64,000 nt of DNA from Torreya grandis (Eukaryota > Streptophyta > Pinopsida > Cupressales > Taxaceae), in the NCBI GenBank assembly GCA_037957365.1, contig JARHVA010001175.1:767501-831500 (forward strand), written 5' to 3'. A model generated the notes under the pieces. That model had not been told where the DNA came from and did no database searches. It saw only the letters and a program-made list of their open reading frames with translations. The position numbers were made by a program, and so were the translations under genes. Positions within the stretch are counted from its first letter, which is position 1; each line of letters begins with the position of its first letter. This document shows positions 37,758 through 50,621 of this stretch, piece after piece.

Positions 37758-40700
37758 TGTTTTAAACACACCCCACTTGGATTTTCTGTGGACAAGTGGA
37801 AACCTATTTTTTAGAAGGCTTTCTCATCATATGGTCATATATGTATGTTTCGTATCTTCCATTATCTATGGATATATGAGGATATTTGGTATTAAATCAC
37901 CTTTGTTATATTTTTTTTCCTCTTACAACCTATTTTCATTAGAATGACTTTTTGGAACTAATCTATTAATGAAAATTGTGGAAGTTTACTATGTATGATA
38001 GGTATTTGGATTTAATTATTTGTGATCGCTTATTCTACATTATGAACATTTTGATTTTTTACATTTTGGTCTTCAAGAACTTTCTCTTTAGAAACTTTTG
38101 GTCAGAATTTTTACTCAAAACTTTTTGGTTAGCAAATTTATGTTGACAAAATATTCTTTGGAGACTTTCAGTCAATAAATTTCTCTTCAATATATTTCAT
38201 TTGGATACTTTAGTTTGGTAAATTTCTCTTCAACAACTTTTTATGATGAATTTTATCAAATGACAATCTACTTGAAAGACATTTAGGTATTCAAAAACTT
38301 TTGATTAGAAATCACACCTTCAATAACTTTCTCTAATGAATATTCCTGAATGATAATATCCCTAAAGAACATTTAGGTATTTAGAGTCTTTCATTTATAT
38401 CTCTCATCTCACCAAATCAGATGATTCAACCTAAATGTAAATTATGACTCTTGACTAAACCACATAGTGATATGTGTCAAAGAATATCACCATGGCACCC
38501 ATCGAATGAGTAAACATCATAGTTGGCATGCCCACTAGGCCAAGGTGGTCAAGTTCAAATTAATTGAAGGTGAAAATCTTGTAAATGTTGGTGATTAATA
38601 TCACATGAATTCTTAAAGGCTAAAACTTTGAGTTGTTAATTAAATCCACACACATTGATTGTTATCAAGCTCAAGCATATATTACATTTTATGTATTCAA
38701 AACCCTAGAAACATGTAGATACCATATAATTCACATAAAAAAACTACAAATCCACCATAACTAAGATCTCAAACTATAAAATCACTTGGAAATAATAATG
38801 GCATCTTCTTCTAGAGAATATAGGGGACTGCAATATCTATCCAAATTCTCCATGAAAGATTCAACATAATACATGAATATAGTTTTTTATGCAATAGTAT
38901 TTGATGGTATATAATGCCAATTACCCAAATTTGTGGGAGGTCATATAGAGAATTGACCCATTAACTTACAAATAAGGCATCTCTATAGAGGATCAATACG
39001 TTAATCTACCCTATTTCCCTTCAAATGCCAAACACTCCATTATGCAGATGCCAAACCTAAAGTCATGCCATGTATTGAATTATTATAGGATTTATTATTC
39101 AAAGGGAGGATTGAAAATGATGGGTTCCTACACTACATAAAAACTAACACTATCATCACATACAAATCAGGCAAAGCTTTCTAAGGTACTTACATTTACC
39201 CATTCCATATTCTACCTTTGATTTGCATATCATGGCTAGTTGGAAAAAGAGAAATAATTTGGAACAAATAGTGTGAAAATGGCTTCTTATTAGAGATATA
39301 TTTTATCTCAAAAAGGTCACTAAGAATCTTGTGCCCATCACTATATTTTAGATGGGAATTTGCATTGGCATGGAACCATTAAACCATTTATATGGCCACA
39401 TGAGCATCCACTTCCTTCATTTTGAATTACTACCACTACTTGACCTTTTGATCTCCTCATAATGTACATTTGTATTGGGGGAGATTATTAACACCCACTT
39501 CCAATAATTTATACTGCACAAAGATAAGAGGCACCAAGGTGGTAACTTTTATATGATGTCAAATATTTTAGGTGTGGCCATGGGGATTATCTATAGACAC
39601 AATGGAGATTTATGGGATCCAAACCCTAAATACATCAAGAATAGACTCTATGACATATAATTATTTGTTCATATCTATACTTATACAAATAACATATCAA
39701 AAATTACAAAATATTTATATCTTTAAGTCTAGATGGAAATTCATGGTAAACCTCCTATTATTTTATTACCAATTGTCTCTTATTTTAATTTTATGTCATC
39801 ACCTCCATTTGGGCTTATTTTCCCAATTGTTGCTACAACTACTCCTTTAATCTCCACTTCTATTTCCAATACCACTAGTTATCCCAACATCTAATTGAGA
39901 TAATACACTAAATTGAGTTCACCAATTACATCCTTATTAGTATTATACACCACAATAGTGGTGGCCAATATAAGAGCTCCAAATAATAATCCAGTCTACA
40001 TTATCCATCCATTGCCACATCTATGACATGTAGACTAGTCTAAAATAATATGACCTTCAATGCCCAAACTAGACCCTAAGATTGAGCCTATAAAATATAC
40101 ACAAAAATAATCATATCCATTAGACCCATCAAATTTGACACTTCCAAAATAGTCCAAGGAATTAGGAAAATCAACTTCTAAGAGGCTATACTTGAATATC
40201 ATTGAGATGCCCACTATGACATCACTCTCTGACAATTAAACTAGCTCCATGCAAAGGGTGAGGAAGAGGAAGATAGAGGATAACATTGGGAATATTTTAA
40301 TTTCTATAAGAAAGAGAAAAGATATATTATCTTTCAAAGTGGCAAGACTTAAAGAAGGGTAAATCCCCTTTCATTGAGGAATTTAAGTCTTATATGGAGA
40401 CCCACTCTAGAGTATTGATATCCATTCATGAGGGTGGAAATAAAGAAAGAAAAGAGTTGGAAAAATAATTGAAGACCTTTCGGGAACAAAAATAAGTAAT
40501 CCATGTTCCCTCTCAGATTGAATAAGATGTTCAAAATGCAGCATTGAGGATATATGAGATACTAGATACTATTAATTATTTGAGGGCATAATTGGCTCCT
40601 TAGGAAACTACAACAACTAAATTATTTAAGGTTATAAAGGAATATGAGAATAGGATGATTTTTTTGGTTTTTTATAATACCAATAAGGTATTCAACCATC

Positions 40701-42464
40701 TTAATATGATTTCCCCTATAGAGGCAACAAATATGTTAAATCTAGTAGTTATTAGGACCCAAGAAGCCTAGGAATGGGTAACTTTTGTTGATGCTTTAGT
40801 TACAAATATCACCAAGTAAGATAAGCATGTAATGAAAATTATGAATGAACTAGAGTTAACATGTGTATGGGATAACACTAGAAAATTGGTAGTCAAGTCT
40901 ATATTTGACCAAATGTTATAGCAAACTTTAGATAATTTCAAGTAGAGTTTACAAGGATTAACTTTAGAAGATATTGAGTAAAATTTGAGTTTGGAGAGGA
41001 AGAAGGCCACTAAAGTAAACAAATTTTGATTAAGCTTTTGAGATACCAAGTTGAGCATGCAATGTTGATGGCATAAGAGGATAGTGTGAGAGACCATCTC
41101 TTCTAGACATGAGCATAGTATAGGTGCAACATGCTAGTGGATATAAACACTATCAAGATTTATAGGCCAAAAGGTTTTTTTAGAAACCATATACTATTTA
41201 AATATCCTAGAATCCACCTAATGTGATAGTTTCAACACCACCTACCCCTTCATTTGTTTTCAATTTAGTAAGTTTAGCTCCAGATATAACTTTAGTTCTA
41301 ACCACAAAAATGAGTAGTGCCATGCAATTGTCGATCAAGCATTATCTAAGGGATAATTTTATATACAAAATTTGCATGTATTTATTTGAACTAAATACAT
41401 TTGTGTTTACATTCATGTTATACTTAACTATTTTTTTTCTAGTATGCACACATTACATGACTGTTATAATCTACGAGTTATAACATATAATTTTGTATTG
41501 AACTGGAACTTAGGTTCTATTAATTTTAATGTAAATTGAGGTTTTGTTATATTTGGAGGATGAGGAAACCCATTCCAAAAGTATTTAAATACTTTTAAAA
41601 ACCTATTTTAAAGGGTTGTATTTTTTTATCAATATACAAGAAAAAATCAAGTCATTAATTGTCATGAAATTTTGTTTGTTCTCTCTTCTTCCTTTTCTAT
41701 GTTATTGAAATTTTAGCGTCTTTGTTTGTATCAACTTATTAATTTTAAAGTGTTTTAACATTATAGATAAATTTAGTTGTTTTAATTGATTAATGATGAT
41801 CTTAGATGTGCAATAACTATTGAAGATTGGTAAATTTTGTTAGTTTAAGAAATTAGTATAGATTGAGTTGATAATCTAAGGTGTGTAGTATTATTTCCTT
41901 TTAGTATAGTATTTTAGGTGTGTACTTTAGATAATCTAGATAAATTCCTAGTCTGAGATGTAACCTCTCAGATAAGGGTGTGCAATAACAAATCTAAGGA
42001 GAGAAATCTTTAGTTGAGATTACTAATATTTTTGTACTTATTTCCCTAGACTACTATTCATTCTTGTTCATAAGTGTGTAATAGATACAATGGAAAACAT
42101 TGGTCTGGAGACACTTTTACACCAAAGAAACAACCTTATAAGTGACCTTTCAAGAACATAGAGACTTATTTTCTACCTTACCTTTCTCTCTTTTTTGAGT
42201 TTCCTTGAGATCTACCCACCAGACAGTAACTCTACACCCATATAACTCACTTAATGTTTTATTTATTTAATATTTCATACATCCATATATAAACCTAGTT
42301 AAATAACCTATAATATCAACTTGTTATTCCACCAAATAGTTGTTTTAACTGTATATCTATAACTCATGCCCTGGATTGGAACTTCATTTCCATAGATATC
42401 CTAAAATGTTAGAGGCAATATCATTAATTATTATTTGGTATGCATAAAAACCTAATAAATAGAA
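37758..42464 (+). repeat. Right long repeat (3' LTR) of element 2, internally deleted
   Basis: Direct repeat of 24922-30821. At about 39755 the sequence jumps from the equivalent of 26885 to the equivalent of about 28036, a loss of about 1.15 kb. The bases CCT are shared at the break points, suggesting a short-homology deletion after insertion. Confidence 0.8.
38798..41380 (+). pseudogene. Second copy of the long unknown reading frame, inside the right repeat of element 2
   Basis: Begins ATG-GCA-TCT-TCT-TCT (MASSSREYRG) at 38798, the best candidate for the original start. It follows the left copy through the N-terminal domain and loses about 380 codons to the 1.15-kb deletion. It then continues through the VRKRKIEDN basic stretch (about 40256), the helical part (EDFKSYMETHSR near 40377; KVFNHLNMISPIEA near 40687) and a Thr-rich end (PDITLVLTT near 41281). 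Codons that are stops in one copy are often sense in the other, so both derive from a formerly open frame. Function unknown. Confidence 0.6.
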
Positions 42465-42705
42465 TAATTATGTCACATGGTTATTTCCTATATCTCCTAT
42501 TGGTCTGGGTTCATTTGAAAAGTCTTTTGACACTTACCGATTCTACAAAGAGGCGTGTGTTAGTTTTTTGCTTTGTAGGACTTGGTCCATTTCTTTAAAA
42601 GTCTACCTAGATCTATTTGGAATATTTATACCACTATTTGGGACTTAAGTGATTTAATATTTTCCCAAAATTCCTCCAACTCAAAAATAATCCTTAGGTG
42701 AGCAA
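42465..42705 (+). pseudogene. Short decayed open stretch before the 87-bp repeats
   Basis: One frame is stop-free from about 42488 to 42645 and joins in frame with the 87-bp repeats that follow. I recognise no domain. It may be part of the same fossil coding segment as the repeats, or chance. Confidence 0.3.
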
Positions 42706-42965
42706 ATTAGTAGGATGCTACCAAGTCAAAAAATCCCTATGACCTATTATCCTAGTTGAGTCTATACAAAGAAAAGTGCTATGGTCAAGTGTATTAGTGG
42801 GATGCCACCATGTGGCACCATCCTAATGACCCATTATCCCAAATATATTTTTACAAATCAAATTCCCAAAGGCAAGTGGATTGTTAGGATGCTTCCACAT
42901 GGAAACATATTACTATTAAGGAGGCCCAAGGTGGTCAATACAATCTTACAATCCCATCAAAGCTC
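42706..42965 (+). repeat. 87-bp tandem repeat, three units, possibly once coding
   Basis: Units begin at 42706, 42793 and 42880, exactly 87 bp apart. Each starts ATTAGTAGGATGCTACCA or a variant and, in the first two, contains CCTATTATCC or CCCATTATCC about 45 bp later. Because 87 is 29 codons, the reading frame is kept across units; the frame at 42781-42972 is open for 63 codons (MVKCISGMPPCG onward). A weaker related piece lies at about 43052-43080. It may be a minisatellite or part of an eroded repeat protein. Confidence 0.65.
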
Positions 42966-42972
42966 CAAGTGA

Positions 42973-45900
42973 GTGATATTGCATCATATGGCATGATATC
43001 AATACATCAAATTTGAAACATAGTTAAAACATGAATCGCCAACCATGTAGTATAATATAAAGGAGATGCCACTTGGCAAGACCCTACCAATGAAGGACAT
43101 GTTAACAATCCATCTTAGTAGGACACTAGTTTAACATTGATAGTCTTTTTAGTTATTAAAACTTGAGAAGAGACTACACATCTAATTTAATTCATAAAAT
43201 CAATTTGCAGATGGTTTCCCATAAAAATGATTAAAAATTGTGGAATTAAATATAATATTGGGTAGAGACATTAATAAAAATGTGGTATATTAAATTGAGA
43301 ATCATGAATGAAGCATGAATCATGGTCTTGGCATGAACATTGGGATCACATGAAGGGAAAAATACAAACTCAACCTTAAAGAGGCATGGTAATTAGTTGT
43401 ACATAGGCATGAAATTTTGAAATATTAAAGCAACCCCAATTACATTTAGCTATCAACATTCAATCAAGGCATGGTGTTAACTACACAAATCCTATGCACT
43501 CTTCCAATCTATTAGAGATCCCCACTACCTCCTCATTTGCATCTCCCCATCACATTCATGATTTATATAACTACCCCATTGTTGGGTGAATTTTGATTTG
43601 AAATCCATTGACCTATGTGTCTATATAATATTAACTCATGCATTATATTAAGGCTTGTCTTTTTAGGATTAGAAAGACTATGCCTAGCTAGCTCCCTTTA
43701 GATTTTAATAGATTAGTTTACTGGACATATTTGGATTATGCATAGTTAGTATACCAATAAATCTTCATTATTTCCTAGTGTAGTTTTTTTCTTGTTGTTA
43801 TGAATAGGAAGTTTGTATATGAATGGCTTTTGTAAATTTCATCATTGCTAATCAATAAGAAACATCTTGATATTCAGATTGTTGTGCAATCAAATGGTCA
43901 TTTCTTAGACATTTATAATGGTAGTATTGTTACTCTTCATTTACAAAAAATTCTCTCTAAATTCTCACACCATAATTTATATATAATTTTATTAGGTATT
44001 GATTAATTAATTATTAGTTTTATGATATTTATTCATTTAAACACTAGAACTTCATCTCTATGAAAACATGATTTTTCTTCCCTTTTCCCCTTTCTTTTAT
44101 TCTTTATTTTAACAAGTGTGCTAGTTTAGGACTGATATAAATATGATTTCAATGTTAAATCATTATTTTTGAATATATTCCTCCATAATTTTATAATTTT
44201 TAATAGATTAATGGTGGACTAGTCAAGTTTCATAGTTTTTATAGCTGAAACCATCATTAGGAGTCAGTTTCACTAACACCCCTTAAAATGGAATGGTCAC
44301 AATGAGACAACTAGCTTAACCTATGTACCAATCCTTAATAACCAATATCATGGGGAAATTTTTTCATGAATTTATCATTTCAAGAGAGACAGGGATTAAA
44401 AACACCCACCTATTACTACCCATGTCAAAACACCAACCAGCATAATCAAATACTAAAAAGGAAAAGGAACAAATCATAACTTATTATTTGTTCTAAACTT
44501 GGATTGAATGGGTTTAATATAATTAAGACAAATTACTGAGTAAATAATAATACATAACATAAATAATAATAATAAATAAATTGGTTTCAAATTACTATTT
44601 TAATAAATGTGTTAAAAGAAAAAAGTACTAAGAAATAAATGACTTAGCTAGAACTTGGGTATACAAGACTATAACAATAAATGTGAAATTGAGTTTGAAT
44701 ATATGTGAGGTTATTTTTAATTAGAAATAGGGTTCCATGTTATCCTAGGATAAGGTTACACGATTTGGTCTTCATTACTCTATAGGGTGTGGCTTCATCT
44801 TTTAGGGTTTTATATTCTATATAATTTCAAAAATATGTTCCTTTACCTACGAATCATGTGTGTTTATTTGATGTATTTACTTCAATAAAAGAGTAATTGT
44901 GTGCCTTATCATTCACTCTAATCCTAGATCAATGACAAGATGGTAAAATAATTATAAAAAAGGGGAAATGGTTAAGGGGTTGGGGTTTTTATTAACCTTA
45001 ACACCCAATGTGTTGAGTGTTACCTACATACCAATAATTTGAAGAAGGATAAAATTCCATGAATTTCCCCATGCTACTATGGTGTGTGTATAATAATAGT
45101 GAAATTTCATATGTTAGTGCAATCATATTGTGATTGTGTTCTTAAATATATGGCTTGTGACATTGTTGTTGTATTCAAACCTAACTCAATTATTCTTGGG
45201 TTATGTGGACTCGAATTTTGTAAGAATAGGTACTTTCCTCTCAATATGTATTTACATAATATCTAGTGTTTTTCATAATGGAATCCCCTCAAAGGGATAC
45301 AAAATGTGATTATATAATGGAACTTTTTAGATTTCCTCAAATTGGACTTGTGAAATATGAATAATGACCCAATTGGATGAATTTTGATTTGGGAAACTAA
45401 TTGTTAATTGGTGGGAGGAATAAATCAATTAACTCAAACATAATACTCCTATGGGATTTTAAATCAATGGATTCAAACATAATCCTCCTATGGGATTGTC
45501 CTAAAGGAGAAATTTCATCTAAGGAATAGAGATAATCAAAATAGAAGTTTGAATCAATCAAATTATTAGTCTAAGTTTATTACAATTAGGAATAAGATCA
45601 TTTAGTATCATTATTTAATTTAGATAGATGGACATCCATAAACAATTAGAATAATAGTAGTTTAAAACCATGAAATTGAGCCTAGGTTAAGTGTGCATAA
45701 GGGATGGTAACAAGTGCATTTTTTAGCATTAAATGTTAATTTTAATGTCTAAATTTGTAAATAAACTACAAAACATGAACCATGAGATAAAAAAATATAA
45801 TATTCAAAGCCTATTTATAATATTATTTTAGTGGTGAATTTATAAAATAAAGATGGCATGGTCACAGACTATTATGATAGTAATGATGACAATAAAATCA

Positions 45901-46166
45901 TGGGTGATATGAAAAATCATAAAGTACTCAAGTTAAACTTCAATATTTTAGGTAAATATTTATCTCATACTCTATTCATACATATTAAGCTAGATAATAT
46001 TAGGATAATAATATACAACAAAAATGGATTAATAAAAAATTCCTATTTAGCCACAATCTTTTAGGGGAAAAGGAAAGGAAACAATGACATATTATTAGTA
46101 CAATAGAATTTAAACAATATTTTTAATATTTTATCACATAAATAAATATTTCAAAATTAATATGTC
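42973..46166. other. Spacer without recognisable genes
   Basis: A+T-rich. It holds a two-copy 39-bp direct repeat at about 45422-45500 (TCAAACATAAT then CTCCTATGGGATT in each copy) and a TAA-rich simple stretch near 44560-44580. Open stretches at 45084-45266 and 45858-46064 show no domain and are probably chance. Confidence 0.45.
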
Positions 46167-46620
46167 AAAAATCAAAGGTTACAAAAGGAACAGTTCAAAA
46201 ATCAAAGGTTATAAAAGGAACAATTAGAAAATGCAATGTTACAAAAGGAATAATTTGAAAAGTAAAAGTTACAAAAGTAATGACTTTAAAATCAAAGGAT
46301 AGAAAATGAACAAGTAGAAAAAGCAATTTTACAAATGGAATAATTAAAATAAGAAAGGTTAAAAAAAGAGAAGCTACAAAAAAATAATCAGCGAAAATAA
46401 AGGTTTCAAAAAGAAATGTAGGTTAAACAAGAAAGAATTCTTAAGAAGGAAGTTCAAAATCAAGATATACCTAAATAGGATAATGTCACAAGTATAGTTT
46501 TAAAGGATAAAACTAAATATTTTTCATCATACCTAGATCCTTTTATTCTCAAACGTCATATATATGGCATGCATGCTCTAATTTTTAGATTACTAACACC
46601 CATGAACATAATGTTTATAG
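46167..46620 (+). pseudogene. Decayed coding array of a coiled-coil decapeptide (30-bp tandem repeat)
   Basis: About seven units of 30 bp run from 46167 to about 46380, each like AAAATCAAAGGTTACAAAAG followed by GAACAATTAG. In one frame every unit encodes about ten residues of the form KNQRLQKEQF: Lys, Glu and Gln with a hydrophobic residue spaced as in a coiled coil. The stops in this frame are nearly all TAA or TAG where other units have CAA or CAG. The frame continues past the array to about 46610 through VQNQDIPK and SSYLDPFILKRH. The protein is unknown; it could be a retroelement accessory protein or a host pseudogene. Confidence 0.6.
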
Positions 46621-47579
46621 CATGAAACTAATAAAAATACTTTAATATGATAAGGAACTCTTCAATAATATTAATTCATCCATTTCATTAATTATATATA
46701 ATGAGATTCATATCATACTTGGTCCAAAAATAGTTTCAATTACATTTAAAATTACATCTACTTTGGATGAATATAATTTAAAAGTAGTAAGATATTTTAC
46801 TCTGATTTGGTTTTGTAACCTTAATAGGATATAAATTTTACAATATAATTCAAGTTTATAGATACCACATTTAAGAATACATCTAAATGTAAAAATATTA
46901 AAACTAATTATAATTATTTGAAAAGTGGCATATTCTAAATATAGTAGGGATAAAAAATTGATGACTATTTAACTTTTTAAGTTGACTATAATTTTTTATA
47001 AAAGGTAAACAAATGGGTTTTAAGGGATGCCATAACCCTTATGTAAATGAAAAAATCAAACAAGAAACATCTAACAGGGACAAAGTGAAACATGCATCCC
47101 ACTAAGGAGACAACTAAAACCTACTTAAGGCTACCTTATAATTAGTAAGAAACCCAACCTAGTAAAATATAAAATAGATAGTACTTGATACCATCATATT
47201 ACCTCACTAGTATTCCATCTCCTCCTTAGTAGTATGCTTGATATTTTTGTTCTTTTTGATACCATCCACTACTTCCTTTTTACTATCCACCTTATTCGTC
47301 ATTTTTCCTCTTATCTTTTTACTAGGCCCTCGCATTGTTCTATATTTTTATGGATTTTTGAGAGATTAATTAATCGTAGACACTTTAGCCCTCTTCATAT
47401 TTTTCACATCCTCATTATGCTTCCTCTAAATTTCATCATAAGGATTTTATAGATCATATCCTCTTTGAGCCTGCCTCAAGATTAGAATTTAACATGATCA
47501 ATATTTTGTTTCAAACCTTTCCTCCCATACTACTAACTCCAACTTTGGTTGGGATAAATTATCTAACAATTTTGATTTC
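46621..47579. other. Spacer, no gene recognised
   Basis: A+T-rich. The open stretch at 47234-47452 on the plus strand is hydrophobic and low in complexity and gives no domain; it is probably chance. Confidence 0.45.
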
Positions 47580-47956
47580 CTTACTAATGTCTTTGATGCT
47601 TCACTAGACCCTTCAATCTCCCTTCCAATTCCTTCAGCTTACCCTTCAAGTTCATATTGGGAACGTCCTCCCAAAAAAATTTCTCACCTTGAAAAACCTC
47701 ATTCCTAACTTTTTTTAAGTGGGATTCTAGTGTCCCCTCCTCTCTTGTAAGCAACACTAGGAGCCTCTTCATATACTAAAATAGGGATTGGTAACTTTAG
47801 GTGTTTGTTTTTTTTATCCAAAAGGGATTCCACCTCCAAAATGGTCTGACTAATGTCCTCCTCCTCATTTAACATGATCACTATTTTTTGATATGAGGTG
47901 ATCCCTTCACATTTATGGTAAATCACCTGAATTATGAGGTGAGGAATGTGATTCAT
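47580..47956 (-). pseudogene. Small minus-strand pseudogene of unknown function
   Basis: Two overlapping open frames, 47956-47705 (83 codons) and 47772-47584 (62 codons), read as one protein if a single frameshift near 47710 is allowed. The first has an acidic stretch LNEEEDISQTILEVESLLD, the second a Lys/Glu/Leu-rich helical end NLKGKLKELEGRLKGLV. I do not recognise the family. Composition is more protein-like than in surrounding frames, which are rich in stops. Confidence 0.4.
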
Positions 47957-48480
47957 CTAATTAAATAGTTATACCTATGTTTTCATAGGGTTATTTTCTT
48001 CAAATTTAGATTTTGTGTCACTAATCAATACTAGATTGTGTTGATTAATAATGACCTATGTATCAATGAGAGACGATAGTAATATGATCACATTCACTTA
48101 TCTTTGTTAGCTCTATAATAATTAATCCTAACCTTGATCATGCACACAACTCCAAAAATTAGCCTACACCTTAAAACCTTAGGTTTAGTTAAGAGGGTAA
48201 GAAATATGCATACTAAAAAAGTGTAATGGGTTGAGCTAACCCCAATGATCCCCATTTATGATTAACTATTTACTACATATTCAATACTATGGTGGCATAT
48301 ATCAAGCCACATGTAGTTATCTAACCTAGTTTGACTGTGAAATTTGGATACTTTATTATATGTATATAGCTAATTATTTACATATGATACTTGAAAATGT
48401 TTTTTTTGAATTGTTTTTAGTGTACTTAAGACTTGGATTGTGACTACTCCTAGTGGTAGATTGACTATTTAGGAATAATA
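47957..48480. other. Spacer left of element 3
   Basis: No gene recognised. It ends in AATAATA directly before the TGCTTAACCC start of the left LTR. Confidence 0.4.
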
Positions 48481-50220
48481 TGCTTAACCCTAAATTTATA
48501 TTATGGGGATTTATGGTTTATAAATATAGAAATAATTCTAACATAAGGTTGTCAACTAATCTACAGTAGGACAACTAATATAAAAATTAGATAAATAAAA
48601 TTATGAATTTATACAACTAAGATTGATAAAAATAATAAAGTAAAACTATTAAAATATATTTAAATAAATAATAGTATATTAATGGTTTATTATAAATAAA
48701 TAAATATGGATTGGAAATAAGTGTAAAATATGTAGGATCAGTATTATGGATCAATCATCATATTCTATAAATTGTACTTTTGTGGTTGTAGACACTACTA
48801 TCAGATCTAGACACTACCATCAATGTTAGTGTCTAATTATGACACAAGTGTCTAGTATATAATAATAAATAGATATGGATGTGACAAAATTTGTCATTTT
48901 AGGGTTTTGGTCACCTTTTTAATGTATTTATATCTTGGATATAGATTTTCACTCTTCATTGATTGATTAAACCCTATCTGTTCACCCTTTTTCACCCTTG
49001 GAATGAGTTTACTAAAAATGTCTTAGTTGGCTAATGGTGTCAAGATACCCCAAATACCCCTCTATAAATGGGTGCTAATTACATAACCAATAATCCAAGG
49101 AGGGCCTCAAACTTATTTATTTCACCCCTATTTACTAAAATGTGTGTGCACAAGGGTGTAATATACTATATGAATATGTATGCAATGATCTACCTTGTAA
49201 TCTAACCAATATAACTCATGGGTTACTATTTGAATGATTTAGACATGTGGTATGACTAATCATATGATTGATATGAAAATATGGACAAATAGGATAGAAT
49301 ATAGTGTTTATATAGTTGATTGATTTATATTTAGTAGATATTTTTTTGGTATTTCATAGATGAGGAATGCGAAGGCTTAGACTTGTATTTTTACCACACC
49401 TTTTAAAAATATGTAATGCTATATTTCAATAAGATAATTAGGGTAACCCATAGGTTTCAATAATTTTTAAATCTAGATTAATTTTGGCTATTAGACACTA
49501 GATAAGGATTAGGACACTATCATTGGAGGTAGTGTCCCTCTATGCATGGTAGTGTCCAGAAGGATAAAAAATAGGTATGGATTTGAGAAACTAATAATGA
49601 TGGATGTTGATTAGGTTTTAAGATTAATGCATAATGTAAGAAACCTAGGTCATCATAAAGATATGGATCAAAATGAGATATAATCATTGAGGCATAATAA
49701 AATGGTGAGTCTGATCCTCTCAATAAGGAGGTCTAAAACTAAAGGGTATATCCATGATTGATATTTTCAAATGTGTAAGATGGATAGCCTATAAATATTA
49801 ATTTTTATTATCTATATTCTCCTCATTTAATATGTCAATGCATAAATATGAAATTACTAGTTTAAAGGACATAAATATGTACTTGGGTCTATATAATACA
49901 CCTTACCTATATTTGAGGCCACTTCAAGTGATTTAATTATGTATGAACTATAAAAAAAATCATGTTATATTATAACATAATCCATATAATCTAAAATTTG
50001 AAATAATTTAAATTTTTGGAAAGAAAGAGAGAAACGAAGGAGTACACCTATGTGTTGATGCGACCATATTACCTCTTGATTCTTTAACTTGGTATAGATA
50101 CTTCCTTATTAAGCATTAGAGATATATAAGGTTTAGAACTAGACATTGGAGATATGAAGAGGGATATTATAAGATATTATTCCCCTAATCTAGTATAAGG
50201 ATGAATTGTGATATGACCAT

Positions 50221-50245
50221 TGAGATCATTATATCTCAATCACAT
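50221..50245. repeat. Short hairpin in the left LTR of element 3
   Basis: TGAGAT and ATCTCA arms of 6 bp around CATTAT. Short enough to be chance; listed because the other LTR has several stronger hairpins in a comparable interval. Confidence 0.35.
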
Positions 50246-50621
50246 AACTCAAGTTTGAATATATAATATCATGAGTGGTGATATAGGATGATTTAATAAG
50301 TATAGTATCTAAATTTTATAAGTTTTAATATTTTAATCACCTCAACCTATATAATTAAATAACTCTTATAGTAGAAAAGGCTTGATATAATACATATTTA
50401 TGTAATTGATGCATCCTAGTGATTAGTATAATTGGTGAGTTTTATAATTTTTTGTGAAATATCATGGCATATACACATATAATATATCTAATATGTACTA
50501 TATGTGCCATAAACCTAAAAAACTATGCTTCAAATCTATGAAAAATTAGTGTAATGTATAGGATTCCAAGTCAACTATATATCTAAATCATGAAACTAAA
50601 TGGAGATTATGCAAGTGTGGA

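Larger units (their letters stand above)
24922..42464 (+). mobile_element. Second Tat-like Ty3/gypsy LTR retrotransposon, inactive (element 2)
   Basis: About 17.5 kb. Long direct repeats (24922-30821 and 37758-42464) flank an internal region with gag, protease, archaeal-type RNase H, reverse transcriptase, RNase H and integrase in the same order as element 1. The repeats share no evident sequence with those of element 1, so this is a different family. The exact termini, the primer-binding site and the target duplication could not be resolved: the right copy begins TGTTTTAAACACACC but the left equivalent has lost the TG. All coding parts are broken. The repeats themselves contain a long decayed reading frame, described separately. 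Confidence 0.8.

Noticed and set aside
40035..41097. Minus-strand open stretches of 61-109 codons
   Set aside because: Antisense to the right copy of the unknown frame of element 2. Their openness follows from the codon composition of the plus-strand frame.
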